Of a DNA stretch of 64,000 nucleotides, positions 26,641 through 37,766 are shown in pieces (positions within the stretch are counted from its first letter, which is position 1; the number at the start of each line of letters is the position of its first letter). The stretch covers positions 1,927,736 to 1,991,735 of the forward strand of contig NZ_JABRXF010000001.1 in assembly GCF_013266695.1 (NCBI RefSeq). Direction: 5' to 3'. Below the pieces are notes generated by a model, which searched no databases, was not told where the DNA came from, and was given only the letters and a program-made list of their open reading frames with translations. Both the position numbers and the translations under genes were made by a program. Source of the stretch: Hongsoonwoonella zoysiae (lineage in GTDB: Bacteria > Pseudomonadota > Alphaproteobacteria > Rhizobiales > Stappiaceae).

Positions 26641-28041
26641 ATGATCCCGGTCGAAAGCTTCAAGGACAAACGTATCGCGCTCTTCGGCCTTGGCGGTTCG
26701 GGGCTCGCGACCGCGCGCGCCCTTGTGGCGGGAGGCGCCGCAGTTACCGCGTTCGACGACGCGGAATCGCGTGTGGACGCGGCTCGGGCGGCAGGTATCG
26801 CGACCGGGGATCTCAGGCGTTCCGACTGGTCGGGCTTCGATGCGCTGCTGCTCGCACCCGGCGTGCCGCTCACCTACCCCAAACCGCATTGGACCGTGGA
26901 AGCCGCGCGAGCTGCCGGGATCGAAATTATCGGTGATATAGAGCTTTTCTGCCGGGAGCGGCGCAGGCGCGCGCCCGATGCGCCCTTTATCGCGGTGACA
27001 GGCACGAACGGCAAATCGACGACGACGGCGCTGATTTCCCACATCGTACGCGAGGCCGGGCGGGATGCGCAGATGGGCGGCAACATCGGCACGCCCGTGC
27101 TCGACCTTGAGATGCCGCGGCGGGGCCGTGTCCATGTGGTTGAATGCTCCTCCTACCAGATCGACCTTGCGCCGACGCTCGATCCGTCCGTCGGCATCCA
27201 TCTGAACCTTTCGCCAGACCATCTCGACCGTCACGGCACGATGGAAAACTACGCCGCGATCAAGGAACGGCTGGCGGCCGCGAGCGGGCTTGCGGTCGTG
27301 GGCGTGGATGACCGTCATTCCGTAGCAATAGCAGACCGCATCGAGCTTTCGGGCACGCCGGTGCGCCGGATATCGGTGCGAAATCCCGTGTCGGACGGCG
27401 TCTATGCCGTGGGGCAACGGTTATTCGTCGCAGAAGACGGCACGCAGACGCCTTTTACCGACCTGGGCGGCATCGATGCGCTTCGCGGCACACATAATGC
27501 GCAGAACGCTGCGGCCGCAATCGCGGCCTGTCTGGCGATCGGACTTGCCCGTGAAGAAATCGTCAAAGGCCTGAAATCCTTTCCCGGCCTTGCGCATCGC
27601 ATGGAGATCGCCGCTCGCGAAGGCCGCGTCATGTTCGTCAACGATTCCAAGGCGACGAATGCGGATGCGGCCGAACGCGCGCTGGCAAGCTTTGAGCGCA
27701 TCTACTGGATCGCCGGCGGACGCGCCAAGGCCGGCGGCATCGAAAGCCTGTCGGATTATTTTCCGCGCATTGCCAAAGCCTATCTGATCGGCGAAGCGGC
27801 CGAGGATTTTGCGAACACGCTTCAGGGCAAGGTCGAATACGAGATCGCCGGCACCATCGATGCCGCTGTCGCAGCGGCGGCGCGCGATGTAAGAAGCGAC
27901 GATCATCGCGAACCGGTGGTGCTGCTTTCGCCGGCCTGCGCGTCCTTCGATCAATTCGCGAATTTCGAACTGAGGGGAGCGGCTTTCATCGAAGCCGTCG
28001 GCCGCGTGTTGCCAAAGCCCCGTGGACAGGAGGTCGCCTGA
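26641..28041 (+). CDS. murD: UDP-MurNAc-L-alanine: D-glutamate ligase MurD
   Basis: The 466-residue cytoplasmic ligase adds D-glutamate, the second residue of the stem peptide. An N-terminal nucleotide-sugar-binding fold ([15 protein letters not shown]) is followed by the central ATPase domain with GTNGKST (K125) and [11 protein letters not shown], then the C-terminal domain with [10 protein letters not shown]. It starts 4 bases after mraY, and its TGA overlaps the ftsW ATG by one base. Confidence 0.97.
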   Translation: MIPVESFKDKRIALFGLGGSGLATARALVAGGAAVTAFDDAESRVDAARAAGIATGDLRRSDWSGFDALLLAPGVPLTYPKPHWTVEAARAAGIEIIGDIELFCRERRRRAPDAPFIAVTGTNGKSTTTALISHIVREAGRDAQMGGNIGTPVLDLEMPRRGRVHVVECSSYQIDLAPTLDPSVGIHLNLSPDHLDRHGTMENYAAIKERLAAASGLAVVGVDDRHSVAIADRIELSGTPVRRISVRNPVSDGVYAVGQRLFVAEDGTQTPFTDLGGIDALRGTHNAQNAAAAIAACLAIGLAREEIVKGLKSFPGLAHRMEIAAREGRVMFVNDSKATNADAAERALASFERIYWIAGGRAKAGGIESLSDYFPRIAKAYLIGEAAEDFANTLQGKVEYEIAGTIDAAVAAAARDVRSDDHREPVVLLSPACASFDQFANFELRGAAFIEAVGRVLPKPRGQEVA

Positions 28042-29198
28042 TGGTCAGCCGTGCCGATCGCAGCCCCGTTGCGGAATGGATCTGGACCGTGGACCGGCTG
28101 TTGCTGGCCGGTTTTCTGGTGCTGATGATCGGAGGGATCGTGCTGTCCTTCGCCGCTAGCCCACCGGTTGCCGAAAGGCTGAACATCGACACCTATCACT
28201 TCGTCAAGCGACAGGCCCTGTTTCTCGTGCCGGCAATCGTGATCATGCTGGGTGTTTCCGCACTCAGTCCGCGCCAGGTGCGCCGGCTTGCCCTTTTCGT
28301 CTTCCTCGGGTCGGTCGCTCTCATGGTGGCGACACTCTTCCTCGGCGTGGAAGTGAAAGGTGCGCGGCGCTGGGTACAACTGGGCGGCATTTCGCTTCAG
28401 CCTTCGGAGTTCCTGAAGCCCGCCTTCGTCATCCTCGTGGCCTTTTTGCTGTCGGAATCGGGAAGACGCCGGGAAGTGCCGGGCGGGCTTTTCGCGGGCC
28501 TCCTGTTTCTGATCTGCGTCGCCTTGCTCGTAGCGCAACCGGATTTTGGCCAGACGATGCTGCTCAGCATGGTTTTCGCGGCCCTTTTCTTCCTGAACGG
28601 CTTGCCATGGCTTGCGATCATCCCGCTCGGGCTGTTGGGCGTTGGCGGACTTTTCGCCGCCTACGCCTTGCTGCCGCATGTTCAAAGCCGCGTGGAGCGT
28701 TTCCTGAACCCGGAAGCCGGCGACACGTTCAACGTCGACAGGGCGATCGAATCCTTCATTTCCGGCAGCTGGTTCGGGCGCGGGCCGGGCGAAGGGACGA
28801 TCAAGCGCGTTTTGCCGGAAAGCCATACGGATTTCATTTTCGCGGTGACGGCGGAGGAATTCGGAATTGTCGTCTGCCTGATCCTGCTTGCCGTTTTCGC
28901 CTTCGTCGTCCTGCGCGGGCTTGCACAGGCAGGACGCGATACCGACCCGTTCAACCGCCTTGCCGCATCGGGTCTGATGGTTCTTTTCGGTCTTCAATCC
29001 TGCATCAACATGGCGGTGAACGTGAATCTGATGCCGGCCAAGGGCATGACGCTGCCCTTCATCTCCTACGGCGGGTCGTCGCTTGTCTCTGTGGCGCTTG
29101 CCATGGGCTTCGTGCTTGCCCTTACGCGCAAGAGGCCGCAGCCGACGCGAACGGATGCTGTCGTCGTTTCCCGCCTGCAGCCTTCAAGTCTCGCGTGA
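28041..29198 (+). CDS. ftsW: Septal peptidoglycan glycosyltransferase FtsW (SEDS family)
   Basis: The 385-residue membrane protein has about ten helices and SEDS signatures GARRWVQLGGISLQPSE and LMPAKGMTLPFISYGGSS. The periplasmic loop contains the conserved catalytic Asp region around TDFIFAVTAEE. It polymerises glycan strands from lipid II at the septum together with FtsI. It is translationally coupled to murD by a one-base overlap and followed six bases later by murG. Confidence 0.97.
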   Translation: MVSRADRSPVAEWIWTVDRLLLAGFLVLMIGGIVLSFAASPPVAERLNIDTYHFVKRQALFLVPAIVIMLGVSALSPRQVRRLALFVFLGSVALMVATLFLGVEVKGARRWVQLGGISLQPSEFLKPAFVILVAFLLSESGRRREVPGGLFAGLLFLICVALLVAQPDFGQTMLLSMVFAALFFLNGLPWLAIIPLGLLGVGGLFAAYALLPHVQSRVERFLNPEAGDTFNVDRAIESFISGSWFGRGPGEGTIKRVLPESHTDFIFAVTAEEFGIVVCLILLAVFAFVVLRGLAQAGRDTDPFNRLAASGLMVLFGLQSCINMAVNVNLMPAKGMTLPFISYGGSSLVSVALAMGFVLALTRKRPQPTRTDAVVVSRLQPSSLA

Positions 29199-29204
29199 GC
29201 GGCG

Positions 29205-30332
29205 ATGGGCGAAACGATCCTGATAACCGCCGGGGGCACCGGTGGACATCTTTTCCCCGCCTATGCGCTGGCGGCGGAACTTGAGCGACGCGGATATGAT
29301 GTCGACCTCGCGACCGACGAGCGAGCCGATAAATACGGCGAGCGGTTTCCGGGTCGCGAGGTGCATGTGATCCAATCCGAAACCCTGCGCGGGCGCAGCC
29401 CGCTTGCGCTAATGCGCACCGCCTTCAGGCTCGGACGGGGCACGCTGCAGGCGCTTTCGCTGATCCGACGAACAAAGCCCAAAGCGATTATCGGCTTCGG
29501 CGGTTATCCGACCTTTCCGCCGATGTTCGCCGGGTTTCTGGCCGGTGTGCCGACGATCCTGCACGAAGCGAATGCGGTAATGGGCCGCGCAAACAGGATG
29601 CTGGCTGGCAGGGTAAAGGTGGTCGCGCTTGGCCTTTCAGGCGGATCCGGCGGAACGGTCGCGCCGGAAAAAAACGTCATCACGGGAAATCCGGTGCGCC
29701 CGGCAGTGCTTGCTGCGATGGGGAAAGCCTATGCGGCGCCGAAGGCTGGAGAAGAATTCAGGCTGCTGATCTTCGGCGGGTCTCAAGGAGCCCGTTTCTT
29801 CTCAGAGATGGTGCCCGAAGCGCTCGGCATGCTGGATGACGCGCATCGCCGCCAGTTGGCGCTCACCATGCAGGCGCGCGCTGAGGACCTAGAGAATGTT
29901 CGTGATCGACTTGCCTCGATCGGCATCAAGGCCGAACTCGCGCCCTTTTTCACCGATATGGCGGAAAGGATCGCCGATGCGCATCTTGTCGTCTGCCGGT
30001 CGGGGGCGATGAGCGTTACGGAGCTTGGCGTTATCGGACGGCCTGCGATCCTGGTTCCGTTCCCCCATGCTCTTGACCACGACCAGGCGCTCAATGCGAG
30101 CGTGCTGAAAAAGGCGGGCGGGGCCTGGCCGGTCGCGCAAGCCGAGCTTACTCCGGCGCGTTTTGCCGAGACACTGGCGCAGCTTATGGACGAGCCGGAG
30201 CGGCTGGCAAAGGCGGCGGACGCTGCGGGATCCGTAGGCGAACCGGGCGCGGTTATACGCCTGGCGGACCTTGCCGAGCATGTTTGCAGGGGCGGGGACG
30301 CAAAAGATTTCGACAAAGGAGACAACTCATGA
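29205..30332 (+). CDS. murG: UDP-GlcNAc: lipid I GlcNAc transferase MurG
   Basis: The 375-residue GT-B glycosyltransferase adds GlcNAc to lipid I, forming lipid II on the cytoplasmic membrane face. Motifs include the N-terminal [20 protein letters not shown], the [12 protein letters not shown] loop and the donor-site [10 protein letters not shown] and [11 protein letters not shown]. The stop codon overlaps the murC start (ATGA). The length is close to the family norm of about 355-375. Confidence 0.97.
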   Translation: MGETILITAGGTGGHLFPAYALAAELERRGYDVDLATDERADKYGERFPGREVHVIQSETLRGRSPLALMRTAFRLGRGTLQALSLIRRTKPKAIIGFGGYPTFPPMFAGFLAGVPTILHEANAVMGRANRMLAGRVKVVALGLSGGSGGTVAPEKNVITGNPVRPAVLAAMGKAYAAPKAGEEFRLLIFGGSQGARFFSEMVPEALGMLDDAHRRQLALTMQARAEDLENVRDRLASIGIKAELAPFFTDMAERIADAHLVVCRSGAMSVTELGVIGRPAILVPFPHALDHDQALNASVLKKAGGAWPVAQAELTPARFAETLAQLMDEPERLAKAADAAGSVGEPGAVIRLADLAEHVCRGGDAKDFDKGDNS

Positions 30333-31747
30333 AAATGCCGCAGGATATCGGTCCGGTCCATTTCGTCGGTATCGGCGGCATCGGCATGAGTGGCATCGCC
30401 GAGGTGCTGCATACGCTCGGCTATCCGGTACAGGGATCGGACCTTAGCGAGAACGCGAATGTTTCGCGCCTGCGTGAGCGCGGTATAAAGGTTTCTATCG
30501 GTCATTCGGCGGAAAACCTTGGCGAGGCGCGCGTTGTGGTCGTTTCCTCGGCCGTCAAGAGCGACAACCCCGAGCTTTTGGCCGCACGCGAGCGTTTCCT
30601 GCCCGTCGTGCGCCGGGCGGAAATGCTGGCCGAGCTCATGCGTTTCAAGCAGGCGATCGCGATCGGCGGAACCCACGGCAAGACCACCACGACGTCTATG
30701 ATCGCCGCACTTCTCGACGGTGGCGGGCTCGACCCCACGGTGATCAACGGCGGCATCATCAACGCCTACGGCACGAATGCGCGTATGGGCGAAGGCGACT
30801 GGATGGTTGTCGAAGCGGACGAAAGCGATGGTACTTTCGTGAAGCTTCCGGCGGATATCGCCGTCGTGACAAATATCGATCCGGAACATCTCGACCACTA
30901 CGGCGATTTCGAAAAGCTGCGTGGCGCATTCAAGCAGTTCGTGGAAAACGTACCCTTTTACGGTTTCGCCGTGATGTGCCTCGACCATCCGGAGGTGCAG
31001 GCGCTCGTCGGACGGGTCGTCGATCGCCAGATCGTGACCTACGGGCAGAACCGGCAGGCGGACGTACGGTTTTTCGATGTCAGGAGCGAGCGCGGCAACG
31101 CCATCTTCTCCCTCGAAATCCGCGACCGCGTGACGGGCAAGGCTGAGACCATCGAAAGCCTGATGTTGCCGATGCCGGGCCTTCACAACGTTTCCAACGC
31201 CACGGCCGCGGCCGCAGTCGCCTGGAAGCTGGGGCTCACGCCGGACGCGATCCGCCGCGGGCTTGCAGGTTTCGGCGGCGTGAAACGCAGGTTCACGAAC
31301 ACCGGTCGTGTCGGCGGCATCGATATCTTCGACGATTACGCCCATCACCCGGTGGAAATCCGCGCGGTCCTTTCCGCGGCCAGGGGGGCGGCGGAAGGCA
31401 AGATTATCGCCGTCGTGCAGCCGCATCGTTATACCCGGTTGAAAAGCCTGTTCGACGAGTTCTGCAGTTGCTTCAACGACGCCGATCACGTGATCGTCGC
31501 ACCCGTGTATGCGGCGGGAGAGGCGCCGATCGACGGCGCGGACAGTGCCGCGCTCGCAGAAGGCTTGCGTTCGCGCGGGCACAGGAACGTCCATCTGATC
31601 GGCAACCAGCGTGATCTTGCCCCGAAGGTGGCCGAGCTTGCCGCCGCCGGCGACTACGTGGTTTGCCTGGGCGCAGGCTCGATCAGCACATGGGCGCAGG
31701 CGCTTCCGCGTGAGCTTGAAAGCCTGATGAGCGGGAGCCGGGCATGA
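30329..31747 (+). CDS. murC: UDP-MurNAc: L-alanine ligase MurC
   Basis: The 472-residue ligase adds the first amino acid of the stem peptide. The N-terminal Rossmann part has [16 protein letters not shown], the ATP loop is GTHGKTTTT (K118), and the C-terminal domain has [11 protein letters not shown]. The ATG at 30329 gives four-base overlap with murG; an earlier in-frame start at 30284 would extend into murG without adding conserved sequence. Its stop overlaps the murB start. Confidence 0.97.
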   Translation: MKMPQDIGPVHFVGIGGIGMSGIAEVLHTLGYPVQGSDLSENANVSRLRERGIKVSIGHSAENLGEARVVVVSSAVKSDNPELLAARERFLPVVRRAEMLAELMRFKQAIAIGGTHGKTTTTSMIAALLDGGGLDPTVINGGIINAYGTNARMGEGDWMVVEADESDGTFVKLPADIAVVTNIDPEHLDHYGDFEKLRGAFKQFVENVPFYGFAVMCLDHPEVQALVGRVVDRQIVTYGQNRQADVRFFDVRSERGNAIFSLEIRDRVTGKAETIESLMLPMPGLHNVSNATAAAAVAWKLGLTPDAIRRGLAGFGGVKRRFTNTGRVGGIDIFDDYAHHPVEIRAVLSAARGAAEGKIIAVVQPHRYTRLKSLFDEFCSCFNDADHVIVAPVYAAGEAPIDGADSAALAEGLRSRGHRNVHLIGNQRDLAPKVAELAAAGDYVVCLGAGSISTWAQALPRELESLMSGSRA

Positions 31748-32730
31748 GCTTTCCCGATCTTATTGCCGAGCGCGGTCTCGACGTATCGGGCATCCGAGGA
31801 AAGCTGACGCCAAATCAACCGCTTTCCGCTGTCACGTGGTTTCGCGTCGGCGGCCCGGCCCAGCTTTTGTTCCAGCCTGCCGATACCGAAGACCTCGCGA
31901 CGTTCTTGTGGCTCTTGCCGCGCGATGTGCCCGTTCTGCCGATGGGGCTTGGGTCCAACCTTCTCGTGCGTGACGGCGGCATTCCGGGTGTCGTAATCCG
32001 CTTGAGCGGGCGGGGCTTCGGGCAGGTGAGCGTTGAAGATGAGGGCGCTATCCGTGCCGGCGCCGCCGTTCCGGACCGAAAACTTGCCGAGGAAGCGGCG
32101 AAAGCAGGCATTGGCGGCTTTGCCTTTTATTCCGGCATTCCGGGCGCTCTCGGCGGTGCCTTGCGGATGAACGCAGGGGCGCATGGTTCCGAGACAAAAG
32201 ACGTCATGGTGGAACTGACAGGCATCTCCCGTGAAGGCGAGATCGTTCGTCTGAAGAATGGCGATCTCAACTACCGCTACCGCCGCAGCGATGCGCCGTC
32301 CGAAATGATCTTTACCGAGGCGGTGTTCAAGGGAAGGCCGGAGCAGAGCGAGGCTATCCGCGCGGAGATGGCGGCCGTTACCGAACATCGCGAAAAGGCG
32401 CAGCCGATCCGCGAGAAGACCGGCGGCTCGACGTTCAAGAACCCGCCCGGATCGTCCGCCTGGAAGGTGATCGACGCCGCCGGCTGTAGGGGATTGCAGA
32501 TCGGCGGGGCGCGCATGTCCGACATGCATTGCAATTTCATGATCAACACGGGCGAGGCAACCGCGGAAGACCTTGAGCGTCTCGGCGAAACGGTGCGCGC
32601 GCGTGTTCTTGAGCATTCGGGCACCGAGCTGGAATGGGAAATCAGGCGCCTCGGTCTTTTCGCCGAAGGTGTTTCGATCGAGCCGTTCCTCGGCAGGCAG
32701 AAAATTCAGAAAGGGGCCGCCCATGGCTGA
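31744..32730 (+). CDS. murB: UDP-N-acetylenolpyruvoylglucosamine reductase MurB
   Basis: The 328-residue flavoenzyme reduces enolpyruvyl-UDP-GlcNAc to UDP-MurNAc with NADPH. FAD-binding elements [23 protein letters not shown] and [20 protein letters not shown] are present. The catalytic Ser lies in [10 protein letters not shown], a type II MurB arrangement with the shortened loop. It overlaps murC by four bases and ddl by eight. Confidence 0.97.
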   Translation: MSFPDLIAERGLDVSGIRGKLTPNQPLSAVTWFRVGGPAQLLFQPADTEDLATFLWLLPRDVPVLPMGLGSNLLVRDGGIPGVVIRLSGRGFGQVSVEDEGAIRAGAAVPDRKLAEEAAKAGIGGFAFYSGIPGALGGALRMNAGAHGSETKDVMVELTGISREGEIVRLKNGDLNYRYRRSDAPSEMIFTEAVFKGRPEQSEAIRAEMAAVTEHREKAQPIREKTGGSTFKNPPGSSAWKVIDAAGCRGLQIGGARMSDMHCNFMINTGEATAEDLERLGETVRARVLEHSGTELEWEIRRLGLFAEGVSIEPFLGRQKIQKGAAHG

Positions 32731-33655
32731 ACCCAGGAAACATGTGGCTGTTCTTATGGGAGGCTGGTCTTCGGAGCGGCCCGTCAGCCTGAGGTCGGGC
32801 GAGGCATGCGCGGCCGCGCTCGAACGCTGCGGCTACCAGGTCACCCGCATCGATGTCGACCGGGACGTGTCTCGCGTTTTGCAAGACCTGAAGCCCGATG
32901 CCGCCTTCAACGCGCTGCACGGCCCCTATGGCGAGGACGGCTGCATTCAGGGCGTTCTCGAGGTCCTCGGCATTCCCTACACACATTCCGGCGTGATGGC
33001 GTCAGCGCTTGCCATGGACAAGGCGAAAGCCAAGGCGGTGATGAAGGCTTCCGGCGTACCCGTCGCAGAGCACAAAGTTGTCCACAGGCTTGAAGCGGCG
33101 AAGGCGCATGCGATCAAGCCGCCCTATGTGGCCAAACCCGTTAGGGAAGGTTCGTCGTTCGGGGTGCTTATCGTGCCCGACGATGCTCCGCATCCGCCAC
33201 AACAGCTTTATGCCGATGATTGGCCCTATGGCGATATCGTGATGGTGGAGCGTTTCATCCCGGGCCGGGAGCTTACCTGCGCGGTGATGGGCAATGTGGC
33301 GCTTGGGGTTATCGAGGTGATACCGGAAGGCCACGGCTTCTACGATTATGACGCGAAATATGCCCCTGGAGGCTCCCGGCACATTCTTCCTGCCGAAATT
33401 TCACCCTTTGTTTACCAAGAAGTACAGAAAATTACCCTCAAGGCGCATTTGTCACTCGGCTGCGCCGGCGTCACCCGTGCGGACTTCCGCTATGACGACC
33501 GGCTGCACGGCACGGGGGAGCTTATCTGCCTTGAAGTCAATACGCAGCCCGGCATGACGGAAACCTCGCTCGTGCCGGAGATTGCAGCACATGCGGGTCA
33601 TTCGTTCGAAGAGCTCGTCAGTTGGATGGTGGAGGACGCAAGTTGCGGACGCTGA
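32723..33655 (+). CDS. ddl: D-alanine: D-alanine ligase
   Basis: The 310-residue ATP-grasp enzyme makes the D-Ala-D-Ala dipeptide that MurF uses. The family start [16 protein letters not shown], the [12 protein letters not shown] loop, [11 protein letters not shown] and the metal-binding [13 protein letters not shown] are all present. The ATG at 32723 lies inside the last codons of murB; a frame start further upstream would duplicate murB sequence and is not supported. Confidence 0.97.
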   Translation: MAEPRKHVAVLMGGWSSERPVSLRSGEACAAALERCGYQVTRIDVDRDVSRVLQDLKPDAAFNALHGPYGEDGCIQGVLEVLGIPYTHSGVMASALAMDKAKAKAVMKASGVPVAEHKVVHRLEAAKAHAIKPPYVAKPVREGSSFGVLIVPDDAPHPPQQLYADDWPYGDIVMVERFIPGRELTCAVMGNVALGVIEVIPEGHGFYDYDAKYAPGGSRHILPAEISPFVYQEVQKITLKAHLSLGCAGVTRADFRYDDRLHGTGELICLEVNTQPGMTETSLVPEIAAHAGHSFEELVSWMVEDASCGR

Positions 33656-34554
33656 AGGGAAAACGCGGCAAGGATACCGTACTCCCGATCGAGGCGGAGC
33701 TGGCTCCGCGCGGTCGCGGCGTGGCACGCCTGCACCGCCGCCCGGTGTGGCGTGCGGCGGGTATTCTTGCCGATCTTCCTGTGTGGACCGGCACCGCCGG
33801 AGCGCTTGTATTCCTCGGCACGACCATCGCCTACGGCATCGCGCTTGGCGGCTACGGGACGCTGGTGACCGAATCGCTGACGGCTGCCGCCGGATTTCGC
33901 GTCGAGGCCGTAAAGCTTTCCGGTCAGCGAGAGACCACCGAATTCCAGATCCTGGAGGCGCTGGAAATCCAGTCCGAATCATCGCTGGTGCTTTTCGACG
34001 CGCAAGCCGCCCAAAAGCGCCTCAGCGATATTTCATGGGTGGAGAAGGCCTCCGTCCAGAAGCTTTATCCCGGCACCCTGCAGGTCAAAATCAAGGAGCG
34101 CGAACCCTTCGCGCTCTGGCAGCGTGGCGACGTCGTTTCCATCATCTCCAGGGACGGCAGGGTCATCACCGATGACGTGGACGGGCGATACGCCAATCTT
34201 CTTCTCGTCATCGGGCATGGCGCTCAACATCGCGTGGGCAACATCCTGAACGAGCTCCAGGTCGTGCCGGAGTTGCGCTCGCGTGTCCGCGCCGCACGGC
34301 TGATCTCCGACAGGCGTTGGAACCTCGTCCTTGAAAACGGCATCACCATCCGCCTGCCGGAAACGGGCGTGGAGCAGGCGCTCCTCGATGTCGCGAAGAT
34401 GGATGCCGACAGCGGCCTGCTTTCGCGTGACATCATCGCCGTCGACATGCGCCTCGATGACCGTGTGATCGTCAAACTGAGCGCAGAGGCGGCGGAACGG
34501 CGCAAGGGCGTCGTGTCTCAACATCGCGCCGGTACGAACGGAGCCGAGACATGA
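33643..34554 (+). CDS. ftsQ: Cell division protein FtsQ
   Basis: The 303-residue bitopic protein has a basic cytoplasmic N-terminus, a membrane helix at about residues 45-65, a POTRA domain (about 80-155: VEAVKLSGQRETTEFQILEAL) and the FtsQ/DivIB beta domain. It links FtsA/FtsZ-side components to FtsB-FtsL and FtsWI. The start is probably the TTG at 33643, because GGAGGA lies six bases upstream; a TTG at 33622 is also in frame but has no such site. It overlaps ddl by 13 bases and ends in an ATGA overlap with ftsA. Confidence 0.93.
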   Translation: MRTLKGKRGKDTVLPIEAELAPRGRGVARLHRRPVWRAAGILADLPVWTGTAGALVFLGTTIAYGIALGGYGTLVTESLTAAAGFRVEAVKLSGQRETTEFQILEALEIQSESSLVLFDAQAAQKRLSDISWVEKASVQKLYPGTLQVKIKEREPFALWQRGDVVSIISRDGRVITDDVDGRYANLLLVIGHGAQHRVGNILNELQVVPELRSRVRAARLISDRRWNLVLENGITIRLPETGVEQALLDVAKMDADSGLLSRDIIAVDMRLDDRVIVKLSAEAAERRKGVVSQHRAGTNGAET

Positions 34555-35873
34555 GGTCGTCCGGATCGTCGATATACCTGCCACGCATGCGCCCGCTGCC
34601 GACGCGGCGTTCGGTTATCGTTTCGGTGCTCGATATCGGCTCGACCAAGATTTGCTGCCTGATCGCCAAGCTTAGCCCGCGCGAGGATAGCGCGGTCATG
34701 CCGGGGCGTACTCATTCGATAGAAGTACTCGGCTACGGCTATCAGCGCTCGCGCGGCATCAAGAGCGGCGTCGTCATCGACATGGACGCGGCAGAACACG
34801 CAATCCGCCTTGCCGTCGACAATGCGGAGCGCATGGCTGGCGTCACCGTGGAAAGCCTGATCGCCAACATCAGCTGCGGCCGGTTGAAGAGCGAAATATT
34901 CTCCGCCGGCGTGGAGATGGTTTCCGAATCCGTTTCGGAGTCCGACATCCAGCGGGTGCTCGCTGCCGGTTCCGCCCACAATGTGGCGGAAGGCCGGGCG
35001 GTGATGCATGCTCTTCCGATTTCCTATGCGCTCGATGGCAACCGCGGCATCCGCGATCCGCGCGGCATGATGGGCCATCGCCTGGGCGTGGACATGCAGG
35101 TGATTACCGCCGAAGTGCCGCCGGTCCGCAATCTCGAGCTTTGCGTCAACCGCGGTCATCTGAACGTGGAGACGATGGTCGCAACGCCCTATGCGAGCGG
35201 CCTGGCGACGTTGGTCGACGACGAGGCGGAGCTTGGGGTGGCCTGTGTCGACATGGGCGGCGGCACCACGACGCTGTCGATCTTCGTCGACGGGCAGATG
35301 GTGCATCTGGATGCGCTTGCGGTCGGTGGTCACCACGTGACGATGGATATTGCGCGCGCGCTTTCAACGCGCCTGCAGGACGCCGAACGCATCAAGACAC
35401 TGCAGGGTTCCGCCTTGCCGAGTTCCGCGGACGACCGGGATTTCATCACGGTTCCGCCAGTGGATGCGGAGACGGACCTTCCCAACCAGATCCCGCGCTC
35501 CATGCTGACGCGCGTGATCCGACCGAGGATCGAGGAGATTCTCGAACTCGTGCGCGATCGCCTGGCTGCCTCCGGTTTCGCCGGGCGGGTGGGAAAGCGC
35601 GTCGTGCTTACGGGAGGCGCCAGCCAGCTCACGGGTTTGAGCGAGGTGGCGCGGCGCATTCTCGGACGCAACGTGCGGCTTGGACGGCCGCTCGGCATCG
35701 CAGGTCTGCCGGAAGCGGCGAAAGGCCCAGCCTTTGCAGCTTCCGTCGGCCTGCTCATCTACCCCCAGGTCGCCCAGATCGAACAATTCGAACCAAGAAC
35801 GCTGGGTCGCCGCTGGGGCCTTGGCTCGGGTTATCTGGCCCGTGTCGGGCAGTGGATCAGGGAGAGTTTCTAA
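34551..35873 (+). CDS. ftsA: Cell division protein FtsA
   Basis: The 440-residue actin-like ATPase tethers FtsZ to the membrane. The phosphate-1 loop LDIGSTKICCLIAKL, the second loop CVDMGGGTTTLSIFVDG near residues 230-246 and VVLTGGASQLTG are present, and the C-terminus (LARVGQWIRESF) is an amphipathic membrane-targeting helix. The start overlaps the ftsQ stop. A perfect palindrome begins at the stop codon, before ftsZ. Confidence 0.97.
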   Translation: MRSSGSSIYLPRMRPLPTRRSVIVSVLDIGSTKICCLIAKLSPREDSAVMPGRTHSIEVLGYGYQRSRGIKSGVVIDMDAAEHAIRLAVDNAERMAGVTVESLIANISCGRLKSEIFSAGVEMVSESVSESDIQRVLAAGSAHNVAEGRAVMHALPISYALDGNRGIRDPRGMMGHRLGVDMQVITAEVPPVRNLELCVNRGHLNVETMVATPYASGLATLVDDEAELGVACVDMGGGTTTLSIFVDGQMVHLDALAVGGHHVTMDIARALSTRLQDAERIKTLQGSALPSSADDRDFITVPPVDAETDLPNQIPRSMLTRVIRPRIEEILELVRDRLAASGFAGRVGKRVVLTGGASQLTGLSEVARRILGRNVRLGRPLGIAGLPEAAKGPAFAASVGLLIYPQVAQIEQFEPRTLGRRWGLGSGYLARVGQWIRESF

Positions 35874-35890
35874 GGCGGTGCCACCGCCTT
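35872..35890 (+). promoter_or_regulatory. Hairpin between ftsA and ftsZ
   Basis: AAGGCGGTG-C-CACCGCCTT is a perfect 9+1+9 palindrome that overlaps the last two bases of the ftsA TAA. No T-run follows, so it may act as an RNA processing or stability element or a weak attenuator rather than a full terminator. Confidence 0.45.
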
Positions 35891-35981
35891 GGGCAGGAGT
35901 AATCCGGTACGCCGGTTTGTTTTGGATACGAGGGAAATTCGGGCTTCCGCAAGGGGGTCCAAAAGGGGTCGCGAGGAAATT

Positions 35982-37766
35982 ATGACCATAAACTTGCAAA
36001 TGCCCGACATTCAGGAGCTGAAGCCGCGCATAACGGTGTTCGGCGTCGGCGGCGCGGGCGGAAACGCCGTCAACAACATGATTCAGGCAGGCCTTCAGGG
36101 TTGCGACTTCGTCGTCGCCAACACCGACGCCCAGGCGCTTGCCACCAACCACGCCGAACGCGTCGTCCAGATGGGCGTCGCGGTGACTGAGGGGCTTGGC
36201 GCCGGGTCGCAGCCGGACGTGGGAGCGGCGGCCGCCGAAGAGGTGATCGACGAGATCAACGACCATCTGGCGGGCTCGCATATGGTCTTCATTACCGCTG
36301 GCATGGGCGGCGGCACAGGTACGGGCGCGGCGCCCGTGATCGCTCGCGCCGCGCGCGAGAAGGGCATTCTCACCGTCGGCGTCGTCACCAAGCCCTTCCA
36401 GTTCGAGGGCGCGCGGCGCATGCGCGTTGCCGATTCCGGTATTGAGGAACTGCAGAAGAATGTCGATACGCTGATCGTCATTCCGAACCAGAACCTGTTC
36501 CGTATCGCCAATGCGCAAACGACCTTTGCCGATGCCTTCGCGATGGCCGATCAGGTGCTTTATTCCGGCGTTGCCTGCATTACCGACCTGATGGTGAAGG
36601 AAGGTCTCATCAACCTCGACTTCGCCGACGTGCGCTCGATCATGCGCGGCATGGGCAAGGCGATGATGGGCACGGGCGAGGCTTCGGGCGAAAAGCGCGC
36701 CATGCAGGCGGCGGAAGCGGCCATTGCCAATCCGCTGCTCGACGAAACCTCGATGATGGGTGCAAGGGGCCTCCTGATCTCCATCACCGGCGGCAACGAC
36801 CTCACGCTTTTCGAGGTCGACGAAGCGGCGACTCGCATTCGCGAGGAAGTGGACCCGGACGCCAATATCATCATGGGTGCGACCTTCGACGAGAGCCTGG
36901 ACGGTATCATACGGGTTTCGGTCGTCGCCACGGGCATCGACAAGGTCAATGGTGAAGCCGCGTCGCCGGTGGAAGCCCGCGTTGCCGAGATCACCGAGCG
37001 CTTGCAGGAACAGCCGAAGCCGGCAGCTCCGCGTGTCGCGGCGCCGCAGCGCCCCTCCGTCACCGCCAGGGCGGTCGAGTCGCTTGAGCGCGAGCTTGAG
37101 ATCGGCGAGCCGGAAGGTGTCGCGGCTTCGACGGATCCCGCCGTCGAGATCAAGCCGTTCAAGCCTGCACCGGAGATGATGGAAGACGAACCCACCACGA
37201 TCGAAGAGATCGAGGAGCAGCTGTCACAGCCGGCTCCTGAAGCGGATCAGCCTGCTCCCTATATACCGCCGGTCGCCGAGAATGCCGAAGGGCCGGTGCA
37301 TATCCCGAGCATCGAGGATTTCCCGCCTGTCGCCCAGCGTGAGATGCGTGCTTACGAGGACGAGGCCGATCACCACGACGATCACGAGCATCATGAGGAT
37401 CGTCGCCCGATGAGCCTGCTGCGCCGATTGGCGAGCGGTCTGTCGCGCCGCGATGAGCACCACGAGGAAGACGAGCGGCCTGAAATGCCCGTCGAGCCGC
37501 GCATGGCCGAACGCGCTCACCCGGCGCCGGCACGTTCGCAGCCGGCGGCGCATGCCCCTGCCAGCCAGCCGGCGGCCCATCGTCAGCCGCAACCGCAAGC
37601 CGCGCCAGCGCGTCCGGTGGCTCCTCGTGCGCCCCAGCCGCGCCCGCAGGCTCAGGGTGCGAGCGGCCAGCTGGACACGACGGGACGCCCGGCGCCGCAA
37701 CCGCGCCCGATGTCCGAAGAGGACCAGCTGGAAATTCCGGCTTTCCTGCGTCGGCAGGCCAACTGA
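35982..37766 (+). CDS. ftsZ: Cell division GTPase FtsZ (long C-terminal linker form)
   Basis: The 594-residue tubulin homologue forms the Z-ring. The globular GTPase core spans about residues 10-320, with [15 protein letters not shown] near 17 and the tubulin signature GGGTGTG at 109-115. A long, variable Pro/Ala/Glu-rich linker follows, including a His/Asp/Glu-rich patch ([14 protein letters not shown]) near residue 470. The C-terminal peptide [10 protein letters not shown] binds FtsA and other partners. Such length is usual in Rhizobiales, compared with about 383 in E. coli. GAGGAAA lies directly before the ATG at 35982; a start at 35889 is not supported. Confidence 0.97.
   Translation: MTINLQMPDIQELKPRITVFGVGGAGGNAVNNMIQAGLQGCDFVVANTDAQALATNHAERVVQMGVAVTEGLGAGSQPDVGAAAAEEVIDEINDHLAGSHMVFITAGMGGGTGTGAAPVIARAAREKGILTVGVVTKPFQFEGARRMRVADSGIEELQKNVDTLIVIPNQNLFRIANAQTTFADAFAMADQVLYSGVACITDLMVKEGLINLDFADVRSIMRGMGKAMMGTGEASGEKRAMQAAEAAIANPLLDETSMMGARGLLISITGGNDLTLFEVDEAATRIREEVDPDANIIMGATFDESLDGIIRVSVVATGIDKVNGEAASPVEARVAEITERLQEQPKPAAPRVAAPQRPSVTARAVESLERELEIGEPEGVAASTDPAVEIKPFKPAPEMMEDEPTTIEEIEEQLSQPAPEADQPAPYIPPVAENAEGPVHIPSIEDFPPVAQREMRAYEDEADHHDDHEHHEDRRPMSLLRRLASGLSRRDEHHEEDERPEMPVEPRMAERAHPAPARSQPAAHAPASQPAAHRQPQPQAAPARPVAPRAPQPRPQAQGASGQLDTTGRPAPQPRPMSEEDQLEIPAFLRRQAN

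Noticed and set aside
29783-31594. 603-residue minus-strand open frame opposite murG and murC
   Set aside because: Covers two essential genes in antisense with no recognisable protein features.
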